From Desulfobacterales bacterium (GTDB lineage: Bacteria; Desulfobacterota; Desulfobacteria; Desulfobacterales; UBA2156): a DNA stretch of 32,259 nt. The notes beneath the pieces were generated by a model that saw only the letters and a list, made by a program, of their open reading frames with translations, ran no database searches and had not been told where the DNA came from. A program made the position numbers and the translations under genes. Below are positions 1-8,987 of this stretch, piece by piece. Position 1 is the first letter of the stretch. Each line of letters starts with the position of its first letter. Location: contig JALVQN010000139.1 in NCBI GenBank assembly GCA_027025555.1, positions 1-32,259 on the forward strand. The letters are read 5' to 3'.

Positions 1-27
1 CTCTGGCGTGCTGGGGACGGGTTGGGT

Positions 28-53
28 CCCGGTGTTTCACGTGAAACACCGGG
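28..53. promoter_or_regulatory. parS: parS site (ParB-binding centromere), doubling as a possible terminator hairpin
   Basis: Positions 33-48 read TGTTTCACGTGAAACA, identical to the canonical chromosomal parS 16-mer bound by ParB/Spo0J. The dyad symmetry extends without a mismatch to 28-53, giving a 26-bp palindrome. Established knowledge: parS sites cluster near oriC and nucleate ParB spreading for chromosome segregation, and parA/parB often lie just beyond mnmE/mnmG/rsmG. That fits this position immediately after mnmE. On the plus strand the palindrome is followed by six T (56-61), so it could also act as a terminator for a plus-strand transcript entering from the left. That second role is inference; the palindrome has almost no loop. 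Confidence 0.88.
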
Positions 54-60
54 GCTTTTT

Positions 61-1446
61 TCACTTGCCGACACAAAAGCGGCTGAAAACGGCATCCAGG
101 ACATCGGGATCCAGGGTCTCTCCCAGAATTTCCCCCAGGGCCTCCACGGCCTCGCCCGCATCCATGCTGATCAGTTCGGGAGAACGTCCTGCCTCCAGTC
201 CCTCCAGGGCCGCCTCCGCAGCCTTCAGGGCGCGGTTCAGCGCCTCTTTTTGCCGCGCGTTGGGAACAATGGGGTTTTCCAGCCGGAGGCCTCCCCCGCG
301 TGTGACATGCTCGAAGATCTTGTCTTTCATGGATTCGATGCCATGCCCGGTCAAAGCGGAGATCCGCACCTGGGGCAGGGCCCTCCAGGCCCCCGGAATG
401 TCAAAGTCGGTGTCGGGATCCACCCGGTCCATCTTATTGATCACCAAAAGGGCCGGTTTCTTAAAGATCGGAAACCGCTCCTGTGGAAGGGCCCCGAAAT
501 CCGGGCGCGTGGCATCCACCACCAAGAGCAAGAGATCGGCCTCTCGGATCTTTTCCCGGGTTTTTTCAATGCCGATGCGCTCCACAGGATCATCGGTTTC
601 CTGGAGGCCGGCGGTGTCCACAATCAGGGTGGGCAAGCCCCTGAGGTGCAGCCGTTCCTCTAAAAAATCGCGCGTGGTGCCGGGGTGGGGTGAAACAATG
701 GCCCGTTGCCGCTCGAGAAGGCGGTTCATGAGGCTCGATTTCCCCACGTTGGGCATCCCGATCACCACGATACGGATGCCTTCGCGCAACATGCGGCCTG
801 CGGCATACTGATCGATCAAGACCTGCAATGGCTCCAAAACCTTTCCCTTGAGGGCCCCGGCCGCTTCCTTCGGGTTGAAAACCGTTTCCGGTTCCTCCGG
901 AAAATCGATGGCCGCCGCCAGCAATGTCTGGAGCTGGAGGAGAACGGACCGGCAGGCCTTTATCTGTTTTCGAAGCCCGCCCCGGATCTGGGCCGCGGCG
1001 ATTTCAAGGGAGGCCCTTGTCTTGGCATGGACCACATCGATGACGGCCTCTGCCTGGGTCAAGTCGATCCGTCCGTTGAGAAAAGCCCGCTTGGTAAATT
1101 CCCCCGGATCCGCCACCCGTGTGCCATGGGCCAGGACAAGGTCAAAAATGGATTTCAGGACGGCCGGTCCGCTGTGGGTGTGGATCTCCACCACATCTTC
1201 CCGGGTATAGGTTCGAGGGGCCTGCATGTATACCATCAAGACTTCGTCAAGGATCCCCCCGGCCTTTGGATCCAGGATTTGCCCATAGTACAAACGATGG
1301 GAACGATAGGTGTCGAGCCGTTTCCCGGAGGGCCTCCGAAAGAGGGCCCGGGCAACACCCAGCGCCCCTTTTCCGGAAATGCGGATGATTCCGATCCCGC
1401 CGCTTCCGAGGGGGGTGGCGATGGCGGCAATGGTGTCAGAATCCAT
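61..1446 (-). CDS. mnmE: tRNA uridine-5-carboxymethylaminomethyl modification GTPase MnmE
   Basis: A 461-residue protein of normal family length. With MnmG it modifies U34 of tRNAs reading split-box codons (known for the family). The N-terminal formyl-THF-binding domain (about 1-118) is followed by a helical domain interrupted by a Ras-like G domain. The G domain shows the P-loop GMPNVGKS (230-237), TTRD (257-260), DTAG (277-280) and NKMD (about residue 337). The C-terminus is FCVGK, with the catalytic Cys at 458, as expected for MnmE. It is the last gene of the rpmH-rnpA-yidD-yidC-jag-mnmE run in this window, 13 bp after jag. The parS site lies directly beyond its stop. Confidence 0.97.
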   Translation of the reverse strand: MDSDTIAAIATPLGSGGIGIIRISGKGALGVARALFRRPSGKRLDTYRSHRLYYGQILDPKAGGILDEVLMVYMQAPRTYTREDVVEIHTHSGPAVLKSIFDLVLAHGTRVADPGEFTKRAFLNGRIDLTQAEAVIDVVHAKTRASLEIAAAQIRGGLRKQIKACRSVLLQLQTLLAAAIDFPEEPETVFNPKEAAGALKGKVLEPLQVLIDQYAAGRMLREGIRIVVIGMPNVGKSSLMNRLLERQRAIVSPHPGTTRDFLEERLHLRGLPTLIVDTAGLQETDDPVERIGIEKTREKIREADLLLLVVDATRPDFGALPQERFPIFKKPALLVINKMDRVDPDTDFDIPGAWRALPQVRISALTGHGIESMKDKIFEHVTRGGGLRLENPIVPNARQKEALNRALKAAEAALEGLEAGRSPELISMDAGEAVEALGEILGETLDPDVLDAVFSRFCVGK

Positions 1447-1459
1447 GTGGCGACGTTGG

Positions 1460-2230
1460 TCAGCTTTTTGAAAGCGGTTTCTTTTTCGGGAAGATGGAGA
1501 GCTTCTTCAAGGCGCCGCTGCCTCGACTCTGGGTGCGGACCTCCCGGTTGTCTTTCAATGCCACGTGGATGATTCTCCTGTCCGAGGCGTTCATGTCTCC
1601 CAGGGTCACCGGCCTGCCGGTCCGCTTCACCTTTTCGGAAACCCTTTCGGCCAGCCGTTGGAGGCTGATACGCCGGTTTTCTTTGTAGCCTTCGATATCC
1701 ACAAAGACGCGTATCCGCCGCTCTGTTTTTCGACGGACAATTTTTTCCACCACATATTGGATGGCATCCAGTGTCTGTCCGCGCTTTCCGATCAAAAGGG
1801 CGCTGTTTCCCCCTCGGACATTGTAGAAAATCCCTTCCGGGTTCGTTTCAACGGTGATGTGGGTGTCCTCGGTGATGCTGTCGAGTATCCGTTTCAGGAC
1901 TTCCTCTCCCAGGGCGGAGACGGTCTCGATGTCCGGAACGGTCTCCTGGTCCGATGCCGCCGCCCCGGACGGGTGAGAAGGAGGCGCCTCCGGAAGATCG
2001 GCCTCCGGCTCCGGGGGGACCCTTTCTGCTTCCACCGGGGCCCTTGCCGAAGGCGCCGGCGGGGTCACCCGGATACGCGCCTTTTTCGAGCCCACCAGGC
2101 CGAAGATACCCGTGGAGCCGTATGAGAGCACGTCGTACTGGAGTTCTTCTTTTTCAACGCCCAGGGCCTTGCAGGCCTTTTCAACCGCCTGGTCGATATT
2201 TTTTCCTTCAAATTCGATGGGTCGTGTCAT
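1460..2230 (-). CDS. jag: RNA-binding protein Jag/KhpB (Jag_N-KH-R3H)
   Basis: A 256-residue protein from the ATG at 2230. A longer in-frame start at 2545 would run into yidC and add a low-complexity stretch unlike the family, so it is rejected. Residues 1-52 are the Jag N-terminal domain (GSTGIFGLVGSKKARI type). About 55-100 is a Pro/Glu/Ala-rich linker. A KH domain follows, with GKRG at 148-151, then an R3H domain with the Arg-x3-His pair R218/H222. Known members bind RNA and are linked to cell-envelope growth, and the gene is usually next to yidC as here (17-bp gap). No obvious strong ribosome site precedes the start. Confidence 0.93.
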   Translation of the reverse strand: MTRPIEFEGKNIDQAVEKACKALGVEKEELQYDVLSYGSTGIFGLVGSKKARIRVTPPAPSARAPVEAERVPPEPEADLPEAPPSHPSGAAASDQETVPDIETVSALGEEVLKRILDSITEDTHITVETNPEGIFYNVRGGNSALLIGKRGQTLDAIQYVVEKIVRRKTERRIRVFVDIEGYKENRRISLQRLAERVSEKVKRTGRPVTLGDMNASDRRIIHVALKDNREVRTQSRGSGALKKLSIFPKKKPLSKS

Positions 2231-2247
2231 GGCACCCGCCTTTGTCG

Positions 2248-3912
2248 TCAGGAAGACTTCTTGCTTACATAGTATTGTTGTCCGATGGAAAGCAGGTTGT
2301 TGACCAGCCAGTATAAAACGAGTCCGGAAGAAAAGTTGATGAAGATCACGGTAAAAACGATGGGCATGAGCATCATCATCTTGGCCTGCCCGGGATCTCC
2401 GGGAGGCGGGGACATCTTCTGTTGAAGCAGCATGGTCGCCCCCATGACAAGGGTAAGCACCGGAATGCCGTAGGGCGGCTGCATGAAGGGGATGGAAAAT
2501 CCGAAACGAAAGAGGCGGTCGGGTGCACTGAGGTCGTTGATCCATCCGAAAAAGGGCGCATGCCTCAGTTCGATGGCTTCATACAGCATCCGATATAAAG
2601 CAAAAAATACCGGAATTTGCGCAACCATGGGCAGGCAGCCGCCCAACGGGTTGATTTTATAGGTCCGATACAGGTTCATGATCTCCTGTTGCTGCCGCTT
2701 TTTATCCTCTTTGTACTTCTCCCGGATCTCCTTCATGAGAGGCTGGAGTTTTTTCATGTCGCTCATGGACTTGTAGCTCTTGTTGCCCAGGGGCCACAGG
2801 AGCACTTTGGATAAAATCGTCAGGATAATGATGGCCACGCCGTAATTGGGTATGACCCGGTAGATCTGGTTCATCAACCAGACACAGGGCTTGGCAATAA
2901 AATCGAACATCCCGAAATTGACGGTTTCCTCCAGGTCGTATCCCACTTCCTTCAGGATCTTCATGCTCTTGGGGCCGAAAAAGAGGTGATAGTCCAACCG
3001 CTTTTCCGCGTGCGGCTTCAATGCAACCGAGGGCAGAATGAACCGGGCTTCCACGATTCCGTTGGGTCGCGCAAAAAACATCACCTCCCCCTGGTCGTTT
3101 TCGGGGGGAATCGCCGCGGTGATGAAGTAGCGATCCTCCACGGCCCACCATTTCACGGCACCCACCGGGAGCGGTTTGTCCTTGATCTTCTTGATCGCGA
3201 CCTCTTGAACATCCCCGTTGATCAAAGCACTGGGGCCCTCAAAGCCGAATCTTCCGCGCTTGTGCTTTCCCATATACCGGTAAAGGGAAAGGGCGACATC
3301 GTCCTTCCAGGCCTTTTCACCGGCGTTTCTGAGGGTGACCGTGAGATTGATGAGGTAGGTCTTCGGGGAAAAGGTGTATTGCTTTTCAATCACCATCCCC
3401 CCGGGAGACCGCCATGTGAAGGTGATCGTCTTGTCCGTGTCGCCAAGCCTGATGGTGTCTTGAGGGGCGTCCGACGAAAAAACGGCGGACTCAAAACCCG
3501 CCACCGACTGTTGTTCAAAACCGATGTGCACGGTCCCGAAAGGGTTCTTCTCGGTGATGAGGGTTTTCGGGGGCGAATCCTTTTCCACCCGTTCCCGGTA
3601 ATGCTTGAGCGTAAATCGCTTCACCGTCCCTTTCCCCTCGGAAAGGCGCAGGGTATAAAGGGGCGTTTCAACGGTAAGGAGGCGTCCGGCTTCCACCGGC
3701 GCCGCGGGTGCAGGCGGGGATGCCTGGGATGGAAGGGCCCCGGCCGGGGAGGATTTCGCGTGCCTTTGGGGAGCAGCTTCCGGTTTGACCTTTTGGGTCG
3801 CTTCCACATCGGGCTTTTGCCGGGGCGGCTTCTTTTGTACGAAAAAAAGATTCCACACCAGGAATATCAAAAAAGACAGGGCTATGGCTAAAAAGATTCG
3901 GCCTTGTTCCAT
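2248..3912 (-). CDS. yidC: Membrane protein insertase YidC
   Basis: A 554-residue protein of the long Gram-negative type. A first membrane helix lies at about residues 5-24, followed by a Pro/Ala-rich linker and a large periplasmic beta domain (about 70-340). The conserved insertase core contains the NPLGGC-P motif and several C-terminal membrane segments. The protein inserts and folds inner-membrane proteins alone or with SecYEG. A Lys occupies the place of the E. coli groove arginine (in the SKVLLWPL stretch), a common substitution. The start codon directly abuts the yidD stop, and a GAGGAG ribosome site lies inside the end of yidD. This suggests translational coupling. Confidence 0.97.
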   Translation of the reverse strand: MEQGRIFLAIALSFLIFLVWNLFFVQKKPPRQKPDVEATQKVKPEAAPQRHAKSSPAGALPSQASPPAPAAPVEAGRLLTVETPLYTLRLSEGKGTVKRFTLKHYRERVEKDSPPKTLITEKNPFGTVHIGFEQQSVAGFESAVFSSDAPQDTIRLGDTDKTITFTWRSPGGMVIEKQYTFSPKTYLINLTVTLRNAGEKAWKDDVALSLYRYMGKHKRGRFGFEGPSALINGDVQEVAIKKIKDKPLPVGAVKWWAVEDRYFITAAIPPENDQGEVMFFARPNGIVEARFILPSVALKPHAEKRLDYHLFFGPKSMKILKEVGYDLEETVNFGMFDFIAKPCVWLMNQIYRVIPNYGVAIIILTILSKVLLWPLGNKSYKSMSDMKKLQPLMKEIREKYKEDKKRQQQEIMNLYRTYKINPLGGCLPMVAQIPVFFALYRMLYEAIELRHAPFFGWINDLSAPDRLFRFGFSIPFMQPPYGIPVLTLVMGATMLLQQKMSPPPGDPGQAKMMMLMPIVFTVIFINFSSGLVLYWLVNNLLSIGQQYYVSKKSS

Positions 3913-4215
3913 TCACATCTCCTCATTATCCGTTCCCGGGCGCAACGCCCCCCGGGGGCGTGGGGCCTTTTCTTCATTTTTCGGCTTTTTCCGGTCGGGG
4001 ACCGGATCCACGCCGCCGGGATGCCAGGGATGGCATCGCAACACCCGCCGGATCGCCAGTCCCGCGCCGGCGAAAAGACCGTGCCGCACGATGGCCTCAT
4101 GGGCATATGCCGAGCAGGAGGGATAGAACCGGCAGGAAGGCCCCAGCAGGGGCGATATGAACCATTGATACCCCTTAAGGATGGCCAGGGGAACCGCTGT
4201 TGCAAATCGTTTCAT
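3913..4215 (-). CDS. yidD: Membrane protein insertion efficiency factor YidD
   Basis: A 100-residue protein from the ATG at 4215. A TTG five codons upstream (4230) is possible, but family members begin near M-K-R. It has the YidD hallmark [20 protein letters not shown] (residues 16-35), the conserved cysteines C28, C34 and C61, and the downstream HPGG-DPVP motif. The charged tail is variable. YidD is a small membrane-associated factor that assists YidC-dependent insertion (known for E. coli). The start overlaps the end of rnpA by 41 bp, a typical arrangement, and the stop abuts the yidC start. Confidence 0.94.
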   Translation of the reverse strand: MKRFATAVPLAILKGYQWFISPLLGPSCRFYPSCSAYAHEAIVRHGLFAGAGLAIRRVLRCHPWHPGGVDPVPDRKKPKNEEKAPRPRGALRPGTDNEEM

Positions 4216-4564
4216 GCGGGTGTTTGGCAAGCTTCACAAAAACCGTTTTAAGTTCTGAAAACCACCGGGAGCTATCCCATCCGGTCGTTTCTTTTTTCAC
4301 AATGATATTGATATCCCAATTTCCCCTAAGAAGATGGTTGTTCGTACGGTAAAACTCCCGGATGAGGCGTTTGATCCGGTTGCGTTGCCAGGCTTTGCCC
4401 ACATGCCGGCCCACGGTGATTCCCAAACGCGGCGTGGCGGTGGCGCCAGGTGCAAAAACCACCGTAAAAGAAGGGGTTCGTATGGCAATGCCCTCTTTTT
4501 GGAGCCGAACAAAATCCCGGTGTTTCAAGCGCTGCCTTGTCCTTGAAAGGGGAAATCGTCTCAA
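4175..4564 (-). CDS. rnpA: Ribonuclease P protein component
   Basis: A 129-residue basic protein, the protein subunit of RNase P that matures tRNA 5' ends. The signature [10 protein letters not shown] is at residues 61-70 and the N-terminus ([18 protein letters not shown]) matches the family. The start is a TTG at 4564, chosen because an AGGAGG ribosome site (4571-4576) sits 6 nt upstream. Nearby GTG and TTG codons at 4570 and 4567 are too close to it. The frame stays open upstream to 4816, but that extension passes through rpmH in another frame and is not coding. The gene starts 35 bp after rpmH and its 3' end overlaps yidD. Confidence 0.93.
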   Translation of the reverse strand: MRRFPLSRTRQRLKHRDFVRLQKEGIAIRTPSFTVVFAPGATATPRLGITVGRHVGKAWQRNRIKRLIREFYRTNNHLLRGNWDINIIVKKETTGWDSSRWFSELKTVFVKLAKHPHETICNSGSPGHP

Positions 4565-4599
4565 CAACACCCTCCTTGAAAAAGGGGGGGGCAAGGACA

Positions 4600-4734
4600 C
4601 TACACGGACAGGCGTGTTCTTCCCTTTGCGCGGCGGCGGTTGATGATCCGTCTTCCCGACCGGGTGGCCATCCGTTTGCGAAACCCGTGGGTTCTGGCCC
4701 TCCGGATCTTGCTGGGTTGATACGTTCTTTTCAT
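4600..4734 (-). CDS. rpmH: 50S ribosomal protein L34
   Basis: A 44-residue, very basic protein starting [20 protein letters not shown] and ending [12 protein letters not shown], essentially the bacterial L34 consensus over its full length. It is easily missed because of its size. It lies upstream of rnpA in the standard rpmH-rnpA order and starts with ATG at 4734. L34 is an rRNA-binding protein of the large subunit. The AT-rich stretch just upstream (4744-4816) probably carries the cluster's promoter. Confidence 0.98.
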   Translation of the reverse strand: MKRTYQPSKIRRARTHGFRKRMATRSGRRIINRRRAKGRTRLSV

Positions 4735-4783
4735 GGCTTACATCCTCAATGTCCATATCCAACAGGATTGATTCATTAAAATT

Positions 4784-4816
4784 ATTAAAAAAATCATTTT
4801 TTTTGGAATGCGTCAA
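4784..4816 (-). promoter_or_regulatory. Candidate promoter of the rpmH-rnpA cluster
   Basis: On the minus strand TTGACG (4811-4816) matches the -35 consensus at five of six positions. It is followed by an A- and T-tract-rich spacer and then TTTAAT/AATAAT-like elements around 4781-4789. The best -10 gives a spacer longer than 19 bp, so the assignment is weak. The 120-bp gap between rng and rpmH is strikingly AT-rich compared with its flanks. That fits a strong ribosomal-protein promoter, but no DnaA box is visible in it. Confidence 0.3.
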
Positions 4817-4855
4817 GAAAAAAGCGCCTCTTTTTCGTCCCTCGTTGGAAGGCGG

Positions 4856-6373
4856 CTACGCGATTCTTTCCAGGACATCAAATTTTTCGATGTGAAACTG
4901 GGATTCCGGATAGATCTCCACCTTCTTTTTCAGTTGATCTTCCAGGGCTCGGATGAGGCGATTTTCCGGGCCATGCAACAACTCGGCGATTTCGGGATTG
5001 ACTTTGAGTATCAACCGCGCCTCTGGAACATCTTGATATCCTTTGAGGATCTCACGGTAAATCGTATAGCATATGGAGGTTCTCGAGAGCAAATACCCCT
5101 CGCCCTCACAATAGAGGCAAGGTTCACAAAGGGTGTGGGTAAGGGACTTGCGGGTCCGTTTTCGGGTCATCTGGACCAGCCCCATATCCGATATGGGAAG
5201 GATATGGGTCTTGCTGCGGTCCTTTCTCAAGGCCTCCTGCAAGGCCAAAAAGACTTTCTCCTGGTGGGCCTTTTTTTCCATGTCGATGAAATCGATAATG
5301 ATCAGTCCCCCCAGATCCCGGAGCCGGATTTGATAGGCGATCTCCTTGACCGCCTCCAGATTGGTCTTCAAAATGGTCTCCTCCGGATTGTGTTTCCCCA
5401 CAAAGCGGCCGGTGTTGACATCGATGGCCACCAGCGCTTCGGTGTGTTCGATTACGATGTATCCCCCGGATTTGAGCCACACTTTCCGTTTCAGGGCCCG
5501 TGAGATATCGCCTTCCAGATTGTATGCGTCGAAAACCGGTTCCTCGCCTTCGTAGAACTCCACCGCCCCGATTAATCCGGGCATGGACACCTCCAGAAAG
5601 GAAAGCACCGACTCATAGGCCCGCCGGTCGTCGATCACCACACGCTCCACTTCGTAAGTCATCAGGTCCCGCACGGCCCGCAGGATCACGTTCAATTCCT
5701 GATGGAGGAGGGCAGGCGCGGAAACGGCGTTGTATTTCTTCTGGATGCTTTCCCAAAGCTTTTTCAGGAAAACTTTTTCATTGGAAAGCTTTTCCGCACT
5801 CATCCCCTCTGCGGCGGTTCGCACGATGTATCCGTAATCATCGTTTTTGAGCGATTCCATGATGTTCTTGAGCCGGCTGCGTTCGGCTTCCTCTTCAATC
5901 CGCCTGGATATGCCGATATGCGCGGCCTTGGGCATCAACACCAGAAAGCGTCCGGGAAGGGAGATCCGGGACGTCACCCGGGCGCCCTTCGTGCCCAGGG
6001 GCGCTTTGGCCACCTGAACCATGATTTCCTGGCCTTCGGTCAACAGCGCCTCGATATTCATGGGGCTTTCGATGAACGCTCCCGGCCGGCCGGGGAGCCC
6101 TCCTCCCTCCCCGGAAAAAGCAGGGTCCGGTGCCGGAAGGCGCTCATCAAACACGTCATCCACGTAGATAAAGGCGGCCTGCTCGATGCCGATATCCACG
6201 AAGGCCGCCTGCATCCCAGGAAGGACCCGCTGGACCTTTGCTTTGTAGACGTTTCCCGTGATTTCCCCTTCATCGCCCCGTTCGATGAAAAGCTCGGCGA
6301 TGGTGCCGTCTTCCATGAGGGCAACCCGGGTTTCGAAATCGGCCACGCTGACGATCAGCTTTTTAAACATCAT
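4856..6373 (-). CDS. rng: Ribonuclease G (RNase E/G family)
   Basis: About 505 residues, the length of RNase G rather than RNase E. An S1-like RNA-binding region (about 35-125) carries an insertion rich in Gly/Pro around 80-100. The catalytic DNase I-like domain has the metal-binding aspartates in AIDVNTG (D317) and IIIDFIDM (D360), numbered from MFKK. The zinc-link CLYCEGEG (C418/C421) and a dimerisation domain follow. It cleaves single-stranded A/U-rich RNA and matures 16S rRNA 5' ends (known). The start is ATG 6373 or 6370, after GGGGG; an upstream ATG at 6385 lacks family support. It overlaps the 3' end of the radical SAM gene by about 10 bp, suggesting coupled translation. Confidence 0.95.
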   Translation of the reverse strand: MMFKKLIVSVADFETRVALMEDGTIAELFIERGDEGEITGNVYKAKVQRVLPGMQAAFVDIGIEQAAFIYVDDVFDERLPAPDPAFSGEGGGLPGRPGAFIESPMNIEALLTEGQEIMVQVAKAPLGTKGARVTSRISLPGRFLVLMPKAAHIGISRRIEEEAERSRLKNIMESLKNDDYGYIVRTAAEGMSAEKLSNEKVFLKKLWESIQKKYNAVSAPALLHQELNVILRAVRDLMTYEVERVVIDDRRAYESVLSFLEVSMPGLIGAVEFYEGEEPVFDAYNLEGDISRALKRKVWLKSGGYIVIEHTEALVAIDVNTGRFVGKHNPEETILKTNLEAVKEIAYQIRLRDLGGLIIIDFIDMEKKAHQEKVFLALQEALRKDRSKTHILPISDMGLVQMTRKRTRKSLTHTLCEPCLYCEGEGYLLSRTSICYTIYREILKGYQDVPEARLILKVNPEIAELLHGPENRLIRALEDQLKKKVEIYPESQFHIEKFDVLERIA

Positions 6374-8939
6374 CACATCCCCCATTGCACTTCACGATCC
6401 TTACCCGTTTCATCTGTGTCTTAGAAAGTTGAAACACGGCGCGCACCCAAGCCTCGGGGCGAAGGGTCTTTTGAGAGGAATTTTCGATTTGTATCTCCAG
6501 GACGTTCGGTGCAATCTGTTCGACCCGCCGAACCCTCTCCTTCAAGTCATGGGTTTCCACGCGGCCTTTCCGGTCGGATTGGACCCATGGAACCGAAGGG
6601 GACCTTTGAAAGGCTTCCAAAGCGGCCTTGTCGAAATCCCCGGGAAATACGATCCGATACCGAAGGAGGGTCTTCCTTGGAATTTTGGCTTTTTCCGGCA
6701 CCGCTCGACACCCTTGGATCGTGATGCCCTCCGGCATTTGTCGGCCCAGCGCCGCCTTGAGCGCCTCCGGATCCAAGGGCCGGCGCACCCACAGGTCAAA
6801 GGCCTCCCTTTCGCTCTCCATACCCACCGGCAAGGGATCCCCAAAGGCGATTTTGGGCTTTGGGTGATACCCCCTGGAGTATGCCACACGAATGCCTGCC
6901 CGGCGTATGCCCTGGAGGATCAGTTTCACCATTTCCAGGTGGCCGAAATAGCGTGCCGGGCCCGTTTTGGAATAGTAAAGACGGTACTTTTGGAGACGTC
7001 CCGGCTCTTCTTGTTCAAAAAACCCTTCGGCTTTTCCCTGTTCCGGGTCCCGGGAGGGGGGGGCTTCGTGGAGTTCCGGTTTGACTTTTTCAAAATCACA
7101 GACCCCGCACCCATGGCACACCCCGGCCCTACAGTCCGGTGTTGTCTCCGCCTTTTTCGCCCGTTCCCACTCCTTCCTGAGAAACGCCCGGCTGACACCG
7201 GTGTCGATGATATCCCACGGAAGCGGTTCCGAAAGGTTCCGGGCCCTTGTGGTGAAAAAATCAAGGTCCACGCCTTCCTCGGCAACGGCCTCCATCCACC
7301 GGTCAAAACGGAACCGATCCGTCCACCCGTCGAAGAGACACCCCTTTTCATAGGCACAAACCAAAAGGCGGCCCAGGCGTCGATCCCCCCTGGCCCACAG
7401 GCCTTCCAGGAGGCTGATTTCCGGGCTCTGCCATTTGAAATGGATGCCCGGATGCTGGAGGGCGCTTTTCAAATAAAAAATCTTTTCCCGGGAGGCTTCA
7501 ATGGCAAGTTGAGGCGCCCACTGGAAGGGGGTATGGGGCTTTGGGATGAACGTGGCCACACTCACATTCAACCTTCCCCGCCTCCTTCCCCTTTTTCCGC
7601 CGAACGCCTTCAGTCCAACGAGGCGCCGGACCAGCGCCGTGAGAGCCTCCAGGTCGGCGTCGGTTTCAAAAGGGAGCCCGATCATAAAGTAGAGCTTGAC
7701 CGTTTGCCACCCCAGTTCAAAGGCGTTTTGCACCGTTTCGACAATCTCGGCCTCCGTGAGGTTTTTGTTCACCACGTTCCTCAGGCGCTGGCTCCCGGCT
7801 TCGGGGGCGATGGTAAACCCGGTCTTCCGGACCCGCTTGATCTGTTGCATCATCCCGGGGGTCAGGGTGCCGGCCCGCATGGAAGGCAGGGAGAGCGCCA
7901 CCCGGTCCCGTTCACATCGGCCCATTAAATTTTCCATGAGATACTCCATGGCCGTGTAGTCGCCGGTGCTCAGGGAAAGGAGGGAAATATTATCGTATCC
8001 CGTGGCGGGCAGACTCTCGGACACCATGTTCAAAAGGGTGTCCGGAGCGCGTTCCCGGACAGGACGATAGAGGATGCCGGCCTGACAGAACCGACACCCC
8101 CGGGTACACCCCCTGGCGATCTCAAGGCGGAGACGGTCGTGTATCGGCTTTCCGAAGGGCACCACCGGCTTCACGGGAAAGGGCGCTTCATCCAAGTCGG
8201 CCACCAGAGCCCTCCGGATCCTGGCGTTTTCCGGGGTTGTTTTCGGTTCGAGGTGTTGAAACCCCTTTGGGTCGTAGGTGGGGTGGTAAAAGGAAGGAAC
8301 ATAGATCCCTTCGATCCTGGACCACATCTTCAAAAGGGTTTCCCGGTTCCGGTCCCCGTCCGATTTCCATTGAAACCATGCCCGGGAAAGGGAAAGAATC
8401 ACCTCTTCGGCCTCACCGATCACCATGGCATCGAACAGATCCGCCACCGGCTCCGGATTGCAGGTACACGGGCCGCCGGCGATCACCAACGGATCCCGGT
8501 TTTCCCGGTCCTTTGAGAAAAAGGGGATCTTTCCCAGGTCCAGCATATAAAGCACATTGGTATAGTTGAGCTCATAAAGGAGGCTGAAGCCCACCATATC
8601 CACCCGGTTCAGCGGGGTGTGCGTTTCCTGGGTCGCAAGCGTCATGCCGGCCGCTTTGAGGTGGCGCCCCATGTCCTCACCGGGCGCAAAAACCCGCTCG
8701 GCATAGATTCGCGGATCCTGGTTGAGGATATAATAGAGAATTTGGATGCCGAAATGGGACATGGCGATGTCGTACCGGTCGGGAAAGGCCAACGCCATAT
8801 GGAGCCGGACCCGGGAAAGGTCCTTTTTACACCGGTTGGTCTCGGTTCCCAGATAGTGGCTGGGATGTTGGATCAAGGGCAACAGATCTTGAAGGGTTGA
8901 AGCATTCATGGTATTGAACTTGAAATCCTTTTTTTCCAT
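6363..8939 (-). CDS. TIGR03960-family B12-binding/radical SAM protein fused to a DUF2344 (TIGR03936) domain
   Basis: An 858-residue protein. The N-terminal part (about 25-250) resembles the B12-binding-like region of the family. The radical SAM cluster motif is CTRGCRFC (C278, C282, C285), followed by glycine-rich and barrel motifs to about 480. A second cysteine group, C603, C608, C611 and C614, lies in a linker and could bind another Fe-S cluster or zinc. The last roughly 210 residues (from about 648) form the DUF2344 domain, encoded separately in some bacteria. The reaction is unknown. The family commonly sits beside rng and the L21/L27 genes, hinting at a role in RNA or ribosome modification (inference). 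It is divergent from htrA across only 48 bp. An internal ATG at 8909 is an alternative start. Confidence 0.9.
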   Translation of the reverse strand: MEKKDFKFNTMNASTLQDLLPLIQHPSHYLGTETNRCKKDLSRVRLHMALAFPDRYDIAMSHFGIQILYYILNQDPRIYAERVFAPGEDMGRHLKAAGMTLATQETHTPLNRVDMVGFSLLYELNYTNVLYMLDLGKIPFFSKDRENRDPLVIAGGPCTCNPEPVADLFDAMVIGEAEEVILSLSRAWFQWKSDGDRNRETLLKMWSRIEGIYVPSFYHPTYDPKGFQHLEPKTTPENARIRRALVADLDEAPFPVKPVVPFGKPIHDRLRLEIARGCTRGCRFCQAGILYRPVRERAPDTLLNMVSESLPATGYDNISLLSLSTGDYTAMEYLMENLMGRCERDRVALSLPSMRAGTLTPGMMQQIKRVRKTGFTIAPEAGSQRLRNVVNKNLTEAEIVETVQNAFELGWQTVKLYFMIGLPFETDADLEALTALVRRLVGLKAFGGKRGRRRGRLNVSVATFIPKPHTPFQWAPQLAIEASREKIFYLKSALQHPGIHFKWQSPEISLLEGLWARGDRRLGRLLVCAYEKGCLFDGWTDRFRFDRWMEAVAEEGVDLDFFTTRARNLSEPLPWDIIDTGVSRAFLRKEWERAKKAETTPDCRAGVCHGCGVCDFEKVKPELHEAPPSRDPEQGKAEGFFEQEEPGRLQKYRLYYSKTGPARYFGHLEMVKLILQGIRRAGIRVAYSRGYHPKPKIAFGDPLPVGMESEREAFDLWVRRPLDPEALKAALGRQMPEGITIQGCRAVPEKAKIPRKTLLRYRIVFPGDFDKAALEAFQRSPSVPWVQSDRKGRVETHDLKERVRRVEQIAPNVLEIQIENSSQKTLRPEAWVRAVFQLSKTQMKRVRIVKCNGGCDDV

Positions 8940-8987
8940 TAAGGATCGCTTAAAAGGCCATTGCGCAGGCGCCAGACGGATTTATAG

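Noticed and set aside
8-811. Open frames on the plus strand opposite mnmE
   Set aside because: They are shadows of the high-GC mnmE coding strand, with low-complexity Ser/Arg-rich translations.
2231-2545. N-terminal extension of jag
   Set aside because: It overlaps yidC and adds sequence unlike the family. The ATG at 2230 begins the conserved Jag_N domain.
4565-4816. N-terminal extension of rnpA
   Set aside because: It passes through rpmH in another frame. The ribosome site at 4571-4576 and family alignment set the start at 4564.
4735-4855. Origin of replication upstream of rpmH
   Set aside because: The gap is AT-rich but contains no DnaA-box-like 9-mer; a promoter is enough to explain it.
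6258-7928. A 556-codon open frame on the plus strand
   Set aside because: It is antisense to the radical SAM gene, whose motifs are unmistakable. Its own translation is Pro/Arg-rich, with no family motifs.
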